Positions 19,491 through 29,900 of a stretch of DNA of 58,875 nt are shown piece by piece (position 1 is the stretch's first letter; the number at the start of each line of letters is the position of its first letter). A program made the position numbers and the translations under genes. The DNA is from Caryophanales bacterium UBA6879 (lineage in GTDB: Bacteria > Bacillota_I > Bacilli_A > RFN20 > CAG-288): NCBI GenBank assembly GCA_002449135.1, contig DKCH01000057.1:13954-72828 (forward strand), written 5' to 3'. Below the pieces are notes generated by a model. It did not search any database, was not told the origin of the DNA, and saw nothing but the letters and a program-made list of their open reading frames with translations.

Positions 19491-22400
19491 CTATAAATTA
19501 ACTAAAGAAATCTTCACTGTAGTTTTCATACTAGTAGCAGTGTTCTCATAAGTAATAGTAACTAAATAAGTTTTTCCATTAACTGTCTTACTTATTAATA
19601 AAGAATGAATAAGATTACCATTTCTATCTTTTTCATAATTTTCAAAAGTATCCCAGGAATCAGCTTCAAAAGCTTTTGAAGTATCAGCAAAAATACTTTC
19701 TTTATAATTATAGAAAACTAAAGAAACATTTTTATCTGCAACATCAACTTTAGGATTAGCATCACCAAAATTAACATAAGGAAGTTTAAAGTCACTACCA
19801 AAAGCCTTAGTTAAAGCATCTAAAGTAGCTTGGTTATAATTAGTTAAAGTATTAGAATCATAACTTAATGTACGCATAATAGAAACGCTAAAACCATTTT
19901 TGTTATCTTCGCTATTTGCTAAAGCATTAACACTGATTTTTGTAGTACCTTTGCTATCGGTTTTACTAGCTAATAAACTTGAAATAGGCTCACAACTACT
20001 ATCAAATGCAGAATAAGAAACTTCATATCCTTGTTTTTCAAGAAGTTCTCTAGTTTTTAAAACATCAGCATTAGTAAAGTAAGCAGTACTATCTTTAATA
20101 GTAAATACTTTATTTCCACTACTAGAAGAAGAAGTTTCAATATTAAATTTAGTATTAGTCTTATCAGTAGCAAGGAATGAATCTATACTAAAATTATTGC
20201 CAAAATATTGTGAAATTTTACTAGATAAATCACTTTCTAAAGTATCCCAATTTGTTGCACTACTTTGAGTAGTTTGAAGATATTTATCATGAATAATATC
20301 TAATTGCATTTTTGAATCATCATTTTCATAGATTTTAAATTTAATAGATGAATTATCATCTAAAACTTTAGATCCAACTAAATAATAAGCTTTATACCAA
20401 TAACCAACTCCAACTACTTTAGCATTATAAGAATTACCATTTTCCTTAAAAACACTTAAAGCATAATTAAGTAAATCATCAGAATAACTATCACCAACTA
20501 TACTTAAAGAATCATCAGTAGTAGTAAATGTTGGAGTTTGAGTACCTAAATAAACATTTGGGAAACTGCTATCACCAACCTTAGTAAGTGCAGTTTTTAA
20601 ATCCGCACTATAAGAATAATCTTTTGGAGCCAAAGCCTTTTGATAAGAAATTTCAACATATGGCTTATCATTTTCAGTACTAAAGCTAAGATAAATAGTA
20701 TCCCCACTTTCTAAAACAGTATAGCCTACTAAGCCATAATATGAACTATTTACTTCATCAATAGTAAAACCATTTTTATTCAATTGTTCCCTAATATCAG
20801 TATAAAAGCTATCAGAATATGCATTACCAATAATTTTGAACTCATCATCATCAATAACAACAGGATTAGAAGTACCTAAATAGAAATAAGGTAATTCATA
20901 ATTATTAAATTTTTTCTTAACAGCATCACTAACTTCTTTAGGCCAAGCACTAGGAGCAGTAGCTAAATTATAATCTTCAAGTACGTTTATAACACCTGAC
21001 ATAGTATAACGATAATAAGAACTGCTACTTACGCTTACATTAATTTGTAAAGTACGGCCATCATCAAGCTTTTTATTACCAACTATGCTATTAATAAATA
21101 CTTCTTCATAATAATAGCTTCCACTAAAGCCTAAACTAACATCAAAACCATTAGTTTTCAAAACATTATATAAGTTAATAATTAAATAATTAAGATAATT
21201 AGTAGATACAAAAGAAATATCTACTTGTCCATCTTCAAAAGTTATAGGCTCACCAGAGCTCATAGTCTCAATAACAGGAATCTCAGAAGAATCAACCTTT
21301 AAATATTCTTTAAAAATACTTTTAGCAGAATCTGACCATGGAGTGTTTTTATCAACATTATCAGTTCTAGTAATATCTAAATAAGTTATTTTAGAGCTTT
21401 CATCGCCTTTAACAAATAAGCCAACTTTATAAGTGCCTTTATCAAATTTCTTAATAGCGGCACAAAGTACTACACCTGTTTCATAATCCAGGTCATCATC
21501 ACCATAACGAGAACTTACTTGCTTATCAACTATTACCCAGTCTTTAAATTTTTCTTTAAAGTTAGTTAAAATTCTAGCATCATAAAGACCACCAGTCAAA
21601 GTAATATGGTTAGAATATTTACTATCCTTTTCAACCATAGGTGATTTAGCTCCCAAATATAAATAAGGAATAAATTGATTCATTTCTTCTTTAAAAGTAG
21701 ATTTGAATGTATTAAGTACCTCACTAGGGTAACTAGTAGAAACAACATCATTATAAGCTTCATTTCTACTAATAGTTAAAACAGGATGATACAAATCATC
21801 ATCGGTATTTTCAACTCTTTCAATAGTTAAAATAAAAACATCACCATCTTTAGAATAGTTAAAAACTACTTTAGTATCAGTTTGACTTACTATACTCCAG
21901 CCAGTTAATTTAGCTTTAGCATCACTTATAATGCTGTCATCCCAATATTTTCCATTTAAAGTAATAGTTTTAGGATCAGTTTTACTAGTATCAATTAAAG
22001 GATAAGTAGTTCCTATATAAAAATAAGGAATTTTAATACTGCCTAAAGAAATACTCATTTGGTTAACAACTGCTGTTGACCAACTATCTTGTAAAGAAGA
22101 ATCAAAAACTTCATCAAATTTAGCAGTTAATCTAGCTCTATTATTATATTTATCTAAAGTAACAGTCATCTTATTACCTTTACTATCAACTTTAGTAGAT
22201 ACAATCGAATTATCTTCCTCACCTAATTTAGTTTCCCATCCAGCAGTTGAACTATAAACTTTACTGAACTCTTCATTAACTAAATCATTATAAATACCAC
22301 CAATTACAGTAAAAGTATCATCTTGGTAGCTTGTTTTATAAGTGTCATTACCTAAATAAACAAAAGGTAAACCAAAATTTCCAAAATATTCTTTTAATTG

Positions 22401-22994
22401 AGTCTTAGTAACAGCAGTCCAATCAGTTAATGTAGATGGATCAAAATTAGGCTGATAAAAGATTTTAGCAATCATTAAACCTGACTCATTAGTAGAAACT
22501 TTTAATGATAAATTTTTACTAGCTTTAGAAGCATATAAATTACCAGAATTATCAGTAACCACTTCCCATTTATATTCTTTGTAAGTAGTAATAGTTTTAG
22601 TAACCTTACTTTCTAAAAATTTTTCACCAGTTAAAAGAACATAAGGAAGATAATTTTCATCCTTATCATCTTCAACATATTTACCTTCAATAGAAGCTAT
22701 TTGACCTAATTCAATAAATGGAACAATACTACCTCCTAAATGTTCCATCATTAATTTAGTAATCTCTTCACTCCATGGTGAATTAGCTTCTGTAATTTCT
22801 TTTTCATCTTCACTACTACTAGAAGAACTAGTACTTGTAGAGCTACTTAATTCTGAATTAGAAGATGAATTAAATGAACTAGAATTTGAAAATGTAGAAT
22901 CAGTACTAATTGTGCCACTTGTACTGTCATTACAAGCAACTAACAAGCTTGGTAATAACAAAAGTAATGTAAAAAACTTTGTTTTTTTCCTCAT
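19491..22994 (-). CDS. Giant repeat lipoprotein B, paralogue of A (function unknown)
   Basis: A 1167-residue secreted lipoprotein with lipobox LLVAC (Cys21) and a long Ser-rich linker (about residues 24-63). It has the same architecture as its downstream neighbour: about nine repeats with the core LPFVYLG/LPYFYLG. Repeats are alignable by eye one to one (for example the second repeat, TDWTAVTKTQLKEYFGNF here against TDWTTVTKAQLKEYFGTF there). So the two genes come from duplication of a whole gene, after the internal repeats had formed. A strong promoter lies at 23033-23061 and the ribosome site is GAGAGG. It is the first gene of a two-gene operon. No enzyme motif is seen; an adhesive or structural role is possible but unproven. 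Confidence 0.85.
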   Translation of the reverse strand: MRKKTKFFTLLLLLPSLLVACNDSTSGTISTDSTFSNSSSFNSSSNSELSSSTSTSSSSSSEDEKEITEANSPWSEEITKLMMEHLGGSIVPFIELGQIASIEGKYVEDDKDENYLPYVLLTGEKFLESKVTKTITTYKEYKWEVVTDNSGNLYASKASKNLSLKVSTNESGLMIAKIFYQPNFDPSTLTDWTAVTKTQLKEYFGNFGLPFVYLGNDTYKTSYQDDTFTVIGGIYNDLVNEEFSKVYSSTAGWETKLGEEDNSIVSTKVDSKGNKMTVTLDKYNNRARLTAKFDEVFDSSLQDSWSTAVVNQMSISLGSIKIPYFYIGTTYPLIDTSKTDPKTITLNGKYWDDSIISDAKAKLTGWSIVSQTDTKVVFNYSKDGDVFILTIERVENTDDDLYHPVLTISRNEAYNDVVSTSYPSEVLNTFKSTFKEEMNQFIPYLYLGAKSPMVEKDSKYSNHITLTGGLYDARILTNFKEKFKDWVIVDKQVSSRYGDDDLDYETGVVLCAAIKKFDKGTYKVGLFVKGDESSKITYLDITRTDNVDKNTPWSDSAKSIFKEYLKVDSSEIPVIETMSSGEPITFEDGQVDISFVSTNYLNYLIINLYNVLKTNGFDVSLGFSGSYYYEEVFINSIVGNKKLDDGRTLQINVSVSSSSYYRYTMSGVINVLEDYNLATAPSAWPKEVSDAVKKKFNNYELPYFYLGTSNPVVIDDDEFKIIGNAYSDSFYTDIREQLNKNGFTIDEVNSSYYGLVGYTVLESGDTIYLSFSTENDKPYVEISYQKALAPKDYSYSADLKTALTKVGDSSFPNVYLGTQTPTFTTTDDSLSIVGDSYSDDLLNYALSVFKENGNSYNAKVVGVGYWYKAYYLVGSKVLDDNSSIKFKIYENDDSKMQLDIIHDKYLQTTQSSATNWDTLESDLSSKISQYFGNNFSIDSFLATDKTNTKFNIETSSSSSGNKVFTIKDSTAYFTNADVLKTRELLEKQGYEVSYSAFDSSCEPISSLLASKTDSKGTTKISVNALANSEDNKNGFSVSIMRTLSYDSNTLTNYNQATLDALTKAFGSDFKLPYVNFGDANPKVDVADKNVSLVFYNYKESIFADTSKAFEADSWDTFENYEKDRNGNLIHSLLISKTVNGKTYLVTITYENTATSMKTTVKISLVNL

Positions 22995-23032
22995 TTGATA
23001 TGTTTCCTCTCAAATCTTCTCGATTAAAACAA

Positions 23033-23061
23033 AATATAGCACAAAGAAAATCAATTGTAAA
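23033..23061 (-). promoter_or_regulatory. Promoter of the lipoprotein pair
   Basis: Minus-strand TTTACA (23056-23061) and TATATT (23033-23038) are exactly 17 bp apart. Transcription would begin about 30 nt before the ATG of lipoprotein B. Confidence 0.7.
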
Positions 23062-23094
23062 CAAATTAAAGAATAAATTTTAAAAAACTTATTT

Positions 23095-23124
23095 AAAAAA
23101 GATGCTTAACAATTAAGCATCTTT
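23095..23124 (-). terminator. Intrinsic terminator after the acidic-linker membrane protein
   Basis: A perfect 9 bp stem (GATGCTTAA, loop of 3, TTAAGCATC at 23101-23121) flanked by A and T runs. On the minus strand the hairpin is followed by six T. It lies about 20 bp after the stop of the gene at 23143. Confidence 0.8.
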
Positions 23125-23142
23125 GAAAACTATTTAATTAAA

Positions 23143-24432
23143 TTACTTAGCTTCAGAATCTTCCTTAGTTTCCTCAGCTTTTCTTCTAGTCTTTTTCTTT
23201 TGAATGTTATTAGCATCCATCATATCCTTAATTAAACCTTTAGCACGTTTAACAGAAAGATCAGAACCCACTTTGAAAACAAATGGAATCTCAGTATATA
23301 AAGATTTAGTAGAAGCATCACCATGTGGAATAGGAGTTGAATCATAAGCACGAGGAGAAAGTTTCATATAAAGCTTTAACTTTTTACCAGCAACAACAAT
23401 CTTCATATATTTAACAGTATGGAGACGGAAAGTATCACCAGTAGAAGAAACTCTAGATTTAACGCCATATGACATAATTTCATCTCTAATTTCTTTATAC
23501 TTTTCAATTAAAGCAGGATCAGCTTTATTTAATCTTTCTTCAAAAGTAATTCTTTTGAACTTTTCTTTAGCAAAAGAAGGTACAGCATCAACAGAATTTT
23601 CTTCTTCCTCATCTTCACCTTCATCTTCTTCAGGTTCGGATTCTTCTTCTTGATTCTCTTCAACTGGAGCTGTAGATTCTTCTAACTTATTAGCTTCTTC
23701 AACTACAGGAGTTTCTTCAACTATCTTATCAGCCTCTTCTTCAGGTTTTTCATCAGTTTGCCCATAAACAGCAACTGGCTCATCATCTTTAGGTTGTTCT
23801 TCAGCTTCAACTTCTTTTTCAGTAGAAGGTTCTTCTGGTTTAGTTTCTTCTTCAGCTGATTTATCTTCTTCAACTGGTTCATCATGAGCTTTTTCTACAT
23901 CATTAACTTCCTCAACAATTGAAGTTGTAGATTCTTCAGCTTCTTTTTTAGTAAAGAAAGCAACCATAACATAATTAACAACTTGAGCAAGACCATATAA
24001 AACAAAGAAAACAATAGCAACAATAAATAAAGAAGGAGAAGTAACTAAGTCAGAATAATTTTTAAAAGAAATATATCTACCAGCTAATAAAACAGAAATA
24101 GTAACAATTAAAGTAATAGTAATTTGAAAATATGTTAATCTCCATAAAGAATCTGAATATCTCTTCTTAATCATTAAAACAATTACTGCAATTGCAAATA
24201 AAGCAAGAACAATATAACAAACAATAGCAATATTAGGATTAGTTTGCATTAATCCACCTGAAAATAAAGACATTAAGTTAAACCATAAATTATAACCGGC
24301 TAAGGTTAAACCAGATTCCACATTAATAACTCTACTTTCTAACACTGTGCCTGCTCCACTAGTAAATAATAAAACAATGGCGACAATGAGGAAAACATAA
24401 CTTAGTACTGAGGTAATAATACTTTTTTTCAT
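23143..24432 (-). CDS. Membrane protein with acidic linker and a C-terminal domain of unknown function
   Basis: A protein of 429 residues. I place the start at ATG 24432, not at the ATG eight codons upstream, because AAAGGAG lies six bases before it. Four or five membrane segments fill the first 160 residues. A long linker of Glu, Pro, Val and Lys follows (about 165-285), then a C-terminal domain of about 110 residues (EIMSYGVKSRVSS to VKRAKGLIKDMM). That domain looks like one often seen in uncultured Clostridia and Bacilli, with the pattern VKSR...VAGKKLKLYMKLSP.AY; I know of no function. The last residues are Lys/Arg/Glu-rich. It is transcribed alone, with its own promoter and terminator. 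Confidence 0.75.
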   Translation of the reverse strand: MKKSIITSVLSYVFLIVAIVLLFTSGAGTVLESRVINVESGLTLAGYNLWFNLMSLFSGGLMQTNPNIAIVCYIVLALFAIAVIVLMIKKRYSDSLWRLTYFQITITLIVTISVLLAGRYISFKNYSDLVTSPSLFIVAIVFFVLYGLAQVVNYVMVAFFTKKEAEESTTSIVEEVNDVEKAHDEPVEEDKSAEEETKPEEPSTEKEVEAEEQPKDDEPVAVYGQTDEKPEEEADKIVEETPVVEEANKLEESTAPVEENQEEESEPEEDEGEDEEEENSVDAVPSFAKEKFKRITFEERLNKADPALIEKYKEIRDEIMSYGVKSRVSSTGDTFRLHTVKYMKIVVAGKKLKLYMKLSPRAYDSTPIPHGDASTKSLYTEIPFVFKVGSDLSVKRAKGLIKDMMDANNIQKKKTRRKAEETKEDSEAK

Positions 24433-24501
24433 CTTTTTCTCCTTTCTTATTCCCATTTAAGTAGTCAAAAGTGGCATAAAAAATCTACTTTTCTATAATT
24501 T

Positions 24502-24530
24502 AATATAAAATTATTCACGATTTTTGTAAA
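24502..24530 (-). promoter_or_regulatory. Promoter of the acidic-linker membrane protein
   Basis: Minus-strand TTTACA (24525-24530) and TATATT (24502-24507) are 17 bp apart. The predicted leader is about 60 nt and ends at the AAAGGAG ribosome site. Confidence 0.65.
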
Positions 24531-24611
24531 GAAAAAAAGTAAAAATTTACAATTTTTTATAAATATTTATGCTAATAACACAAAAATCAAGCTTTTGTAT
24601 GTGAAATTTAA

Positions 24612-24640
24612 CAAAATAGGTAGTCTAATAAAACTACCTA
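24612..24640 (-). terminator. Probable terminator after pepF
   Basis: An 8 bp perfect stem TAGGTAGT / ACTACCTA with an 8-base loop (24617-24640) is followed on the minus strand by TTTTGTT. It lies 14 bp after the pepF stop and would end the pyrH-to-pepF operon. Confidence 0.65.
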
Positions 24641-24653
24641 CAATGCATAATAA

Positions 24654-26423
24654 TTACTTACTTTCCAAAACTTTTTCAAGCTCATCAACAAGTTCAGTAA
24701 GTCTATTAGCTACCGCTAAATAAGCATCTTTTTTAGTTAAATCAACACCAGCTTTCTTAACTTGATTAACTGGATAATCTGAACCACCTGATTTTAATAA
24801 CTCAATATATTTATTAAAAGCATCCTTCTTTCCTGATTTAACATTTTCATAAATTTTCATAGAAGAAGCAAAAGAAGTAGCATACTGATATACATAGAAA
24901 GGAGTGTGGAATAAATGAGGAATATAAGCCCAAACATATTCTTTAACTCTTTCAGTAGTAATATCTAAACCATAATATTGCTTATATAAATCAACCATTA
25001 TCTTAGAAAGAACTTGATAATTTAATCCTTCACCTTTTTCAACTAATTTAGATACTTCATATTCATATTGTCCAAATAAAGCTTGACGATAAAAAGTAGA
25101 ACAAATTTCATCAATAGACTTTTGAAGCAACATAATTTTTTCTTCTTTTGAAAGTTCACCTTTTTCAATCATGAAATCTAATAAATTATGTTCATTAAAA
25201 GTGGAAGCAATTTCCGCAACAAAAATTGTATAGCCTTGAGTCATTAAAGGCTGTCCTTCCATAGAATACAAAGTATGAATTGAATGTCCAGATTCATGAG
25301 CTAAAGTAAATACATCATCTAAAGCGCCATCAAAATTAAGCAAAATAAATGGATGCATATTAGAGCCGCCTGTAGAATAAGCTCCACTTCTCTTACCTTC
25401 TTTTTCATAAACATCTACATAACCATCTTTAGTGACTTCTCTTGCCTTATTTTTAAAATCTTCAGGGAATTTATCAATAGATTCAAAGAAAAATTCTTTT
25501 GCTTGATCATAAGTATATTTTTTATTAGAAGAAGCTAATTGAATAAAACGATCATATGTATGATGAACATCTAAATGTAAATATTTTCTTCTTAATTCAT
25601 AATATTTTTTCAAAGCTTCAGTATGAGTAGAAGTTACTTCAATTAAAGAAGTAAAAACCTCCAAAGGAATATTGTTTGGGAAAAGATGAGCTTCAATAAT
25701 AGAAGGATATTTCTTAGCTCTAGCATAAGCTAACTCACTTTGCATTACAGTATTATAAATTTCAGCATAAGTATTTTTATTTGCTTCATAACTAGAGAAA
25801 ATAGCTTCAAAAACTAATTTACGATCATTAGGATCTTTTAATTCAGCAATTAAGTTTCTCCAATTTCCTTGAGTAACTTGTACTTCTCTATTATCAGATA
25901 ACTTAACTATTTTTTCTTTACCATCGGCAGCTGATAACATATCATAAAGCTTACTACCTTCATTTAATACTTGATTAAATAAAGATAATTGTTCCTCTAA
26001 TGATGCTGAAAGCACATGCTTTTGTAATCTAAAAAGTTTTTGATAACTAAAAGTAAATTGTTTATATTTTGGATTATCATTTAAAAATTTATTAATATAT
26101 TCTTCCCCTAAAGAAATAATTTCAGGTGATTCAAAAGAAGTATTTTGAACTAATTCATTTAAAATATTTGTAACCTTAACTAAATCTTCCTGTAAAGTAA
26201 CATCCTTAAAATTTAAATGAGATTTCATAGAAGCATAAGAATAAGCTTTAGAAAGAGATTCTTCTACTTCTAATTGTAAATCCAAATATTTTTTTAATTC
26301 TTCAGGTTTTCCTAACTTTCCTTTAAACTTAGCCATTTCATATGAAACAGCTTTTAATCTTTCTAAAGATTTATTAAAATCCTCAGGTGTTTTAAAAATT
26401 AAACTTAAATTCCATTGATTCAT
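24654..26423 (-). CDS. pepF: Oligoendopeptidase F (M3 family)
   Basis: A 589-residue cytosolic zinc peptidase. The zinc motif HESGH is at 376-380 and is followed downstream by the conserved FNEHNLLDF stretch that supplies the third ligand (Glu). The length and the domain layout are normal for PepF, which cuts short peptides. GAGAGG is placed well before the ATG. It begins 4 bp after the LemA-like gene and ends the long operon headed by pyrH. Confidence 0.95.
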   Translation of the reverse strand: MNQWNLSLIFKTPEDFNKSLERLKAVSYEMAKFKGKLGKPEELKKYLDLQLEVEESLSKAYSYASMKSHLNFKDVTLQEDLVKVTNILNELVQNTSFESPEIISLGEEYINKFLNDNPKYKQFTFSYQKLFRLQKHVLSASLEEQLSLFNQVLNEGSKLYDMLSAADGKEKIVKLSDNREVQVTQGNWRNLIAELKDPNDRKLVFEAIFSSYEANKNTYAEIYNTVMQSELAYARAKKYPSIIEAHLFPNNIPLEVFTSLIEVTSTHTEALKKYYELRRKYLHLDVHHTYDRFIQLASSNKKYTYDQAKEFFFESIDKFPEDFKNKAREVTKDGYVDVYEKEGKRSGAYSTGGSNMHPFILLNFDGALDDVFTLAHESGHSIHTLYSMEGQPLMTQGYTIFVAEIASTFNEHNLLDFMIEKGELSKEEKIMLLQKSIDEICSTFYRQALFGQYEYEVSKLVEKGEGLNYQVLSKIMVDLYKQYYGLDITTERVKEYVWAYIPHLFHTPFYVYQYATSFASSMKIYENVKSGKKDAFNKYIELLKSGGSDYPVNQVKKAGVDLTKKDAYLAVANRLTELVDELEKVLESK

Positions 26424-26427
26424 TTTT

Positions 26428-26988
26428 TTACCTCTCTAATTGAAAATCAATTGTTGTATCAATACGATCATTACTATTTGTAAAATATTCACCATCTTTA
26501 AAATGAAAAAGTTTACTAAATCTTCTATTAAAAAACAAATTCTTAAAATGGTTATAATCTTTCACGTTTAAATTATATAAAGGAATTGAAAAAGAGGTCA
26601 ATCTATTTTGCTCAACAGCAAAATCCAAAGCGTGTCCTTTTAAATGAAGATTTAATAATTTAGATAATAAATCCTGATACTTTTTATAATAATTATAAGA
26701 AATAGCAGGGCTTAAATAATCCTTAACCTCATTAAATTCTTTATATAAGTTATAAAATTCTTTTTCTAATTCCTTAGGCATGTTTAATTCTTGTAACAAA
26801 GAAGGAATAAGCTCAAAGTCCCTATTTAAAACCTTTAAAAGTTCCTCAAAAGAACGATCCATTTTCTTTTTTCTTTTTAACATACCTTTATAAACATTAC
26901 CAATTAAATAAGATAAAAAAAGTAAAATCAAAAAGAAACAAAGAACAATAATAATAACAATAATACCCTTAAATATTTTCTCATTCAT
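26428..26988 (-). CDS. LemA-like single-pass membrane protein
   Basis: A 186-residue protein with one membrane segment at residues 8-31 and a helical cytosolic or extracellular part. It contains features of the LemA family: a basic stretch after the membrane segment, DRSFEELLKVLNRDFELIPSL (about 43-63, compare the LemA pattern for R.DLIPNLV), and late on YNLNVKDYNHF followed by a small aromatic-rich end. Sequence is divergent from typical LemA and it is a little short in the middle helices, so I call it LemA-like only. It has no ribosome site and starts 2 bp after the polC stop, so it must be translated by coupling. LemA function is not established. Confidence 0.6.
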   Translation of the reverse strand: MNEKIFKGIIVIIIVLCFFLILLFLSYLIGNVYKGMLKRKKKMDRSFEELLKVLNRDFELIPSLLQELNMPKELEKEFYNLYKEFNEVKDYLSPAISYNYYKKYQDLLSKLLNLHLKGHALDFAVEQNRLTSFSIPLYNLNVKDYNHFKNLFFNRRFSKLFHFKDGEYFTNSNDRIDTTIDFQLER

Positions 26989-26990
26989 AA

Positions 26991-29900
26991 TTAAAACAAT
27001 GTAATTTCATCAGACTCAGGTAAATCATTAAAAGCCCCTAAAGCCTTTAATTCCTGAACCTTAGTAGTAGAGATACTGGTGCGTTTTATAAAATCATCGA
27101 TTGATTTAAAAGGTGCTTTATTTCTAGCTTCAATTACAGAAACAGCAGCAGACTCACCTATACCAGCTAAAGAAGAAAATGGTGGGATTAAAGACTTATT
27201 TTTCCAATTAATAATAAATCTAGTGGCTTCTGATTTATTAACATCAATTTTTTCAAACTTAAATCCACGATCCAACATTTCAATAGACATTTGCAAGCAT
27301 AAAATTAAATCTTCTTCTGTCGGGGTCACTTTAAAGTTTGCCTTCTTTTCTTTTAATTCATTTAAACGATTTAAACAAGCTTGTAACCCTTTAACCATAG
27401 TAGAAATCTCATACTGATCAAGTCTAACTGAAAAATAAGTTGCATAAAAAGAAAGAGGATCATGAACCTTAAACCAACCGACTCTTAAAGCCATCATAAC
27501 ATAAGCCGCAGCATGAGCTTTCGGGAAAAGATACTTAATTTTTATACATGAATTAATAAAATAATCAGGAACTTTATGATCAATCATTTCTTGCTTATAT
27601 TTTACAAACTTTTCATAAGTTTTCTTAACTGTTGGGTTAAATTTACCATGACGAGTAATTTCCATAATTTGGAATGCATCATCAAAAGGTATTCCATATG
27701 TATCATGTAAAGTCATCATAATATCATCACGGCAACCAATAACTCCTCTTAAATTAGTTATACCTTCTTTAATTAAAATTTGTTGATTACCTGCATAAAC
27801 ATCAGTACCATGGGATAAACCAGAAATAATAAGTAAATCAGCAAAAGTAGTAGGCTTAGTTTCTTCTAGCATCGACATAGAAAAACGAGTACCAAATTCA
27901 GGCATACCCATAGTTCCAACATTCACATTTAAATAATTATGTCCAAGTTTTAAAGCTTTAGTAGAAGTAAATAAAGATAAAACTTCAGGATCATTAAAAG
28001 GAATAGAATAAAGATCCTTATGAGAATTTTCAGACATCATTTTTAAAGCCTGTGGATCAACATGACCAAGTAAATCAAGTTTTAAAATTGTATCATGCAT
28101 TTGATTATAATCAAAATGAGAAGTATACCAAGATTTAGAAGTATCATCAGAAGGATATTGTATAGGAGTAAAATCAGTAACATCCTTTCCACGTGGAATA
28201 ACAATAATACCACCTGGATGTTGGCCAGTAGTTCTCTTAACACCTTCGCATTTTAAAGCAAGTCTAGTAAGTTCAGAACGTGGAACATTACTAGCAACAA
28301 TATTTAATTCAGGATGCTTTTCTAAAGCTTCAAAATATCCTTTAGCATAACCAATAGCATTTTTTTCAGCAACAGTTTCAGTAGTTCCAGCTTTAAAGAC
28401 TTGATTTCCAGATTCCTCAGTAAGCAAAATTCTAGTTAAATCATGAGCGTGAGGCTGATAATCAGGTGGAAAATTTAAATCAATATCTGGAGTTTTTTCA
28501 GCATGGAAACCAATAAAGGTTGCAAAAGGAATATTGTGTCCATCATGAACCATTTTAGTATGGCAAATTGGACATTCCTTATCAGGTAAATCAAACCCAG
28601 AGCGAATATCAGGATAAGTAGTATTATCTATCCATTCTAAATGCTTACAATTAGGATTTGGGCAGCGATAATGTGGCTGAAGTGGATTAACTTCTGTAAT
28701 ACCAGCCATTGTAGCAACTAAAGAAGAACCAACAGAACCACGAGAGCCAACTAAATAACCATCGGCATTGGCTTGAGTAACTAATTTAGAAGCTATCCAA
28801 TAAATAACTTCAAAGTGGTTAGCAGAAATACCGCTCATTTCCGCTTCTAAACGATCAGCAACAATCTTAGGAAGTGGATCACCATATAATTTATGAGCTG
28901 TTTCCATAACTTTGTTCTTTAATAAAACATCACAATTATCAATAATAGGGGCCGCAAGATAATCATGAATAGGATGAACATCGCTAGAAATCATATCTGC
29001 CACTTTGTGAGTATTAGTAATAACAATTTCTTTAACTAATTCTTCATTATTTAAGAATGAAAATTCTTCTATCATTTCCTCAGTTGTTCTTAAAAATTGA
29101 TCAGGATTATCATAATATTTTTGTTTATCTCTACTAAATGGATTAAGAGGATGTCTTACCCCTTTTAAACCTTTAGCAAAAACAAAGACATCTCTAAAAA
29201 TTTTATCTTCTTTTTCAATATAATGGCAATCAGAAGTGGCTACTACTAGCTTATTAATTTCTTTTGCCATGTCAACAATATCTCTAATAATTTTATAAAC
29301 ATCATCAAAAGAAGAAAGCGAACCTTTTGCCACCAAATGAGAAAAATTAGCAGGTGGTTGTACTTCAATATAATCATAAAACTTCATGATTTCTTCAGTA
29401 ACTGACTTACCTCTAGTCATAGCTGCTTCAAAAACTTCACCATTTTCACAAGCAGAGCCTAAAAGTAAATGCTCCCTATAAGCTTGTAATTCATCTTTAG
29501 GAACACGAGGTACACCTGATATATATTTAATACAGGAATCAGAAATTATTTGAAATAAATCCTTTAAGCCTTGTTTATCTCTAGCATAAGCAATAACGTG
29601 CATTGGATGCCTTGCCTGTAAAATAATATTTTTTCTAATTTCTTCTTGTTTTTTACTATCACCTAAAAAATCAATTACATGACTTAAATCATTTAAAGTA
29701 AAGTCTCTTTTAATATTAATTAAACTTTGTTCAATATATTGCCAACAAGAATTTAAAACCTCAGCATCATAGTTAGCTCTATGGGCTTCATCTTTATCAT
29801 AAACAACATCGAGTTTTTTACAAACATCACCTAAAGTATGGGAACGAATATCTTGGAATAAAATTCTACTTAAAGGTAAGGTATCAATTACCTTATTAGT

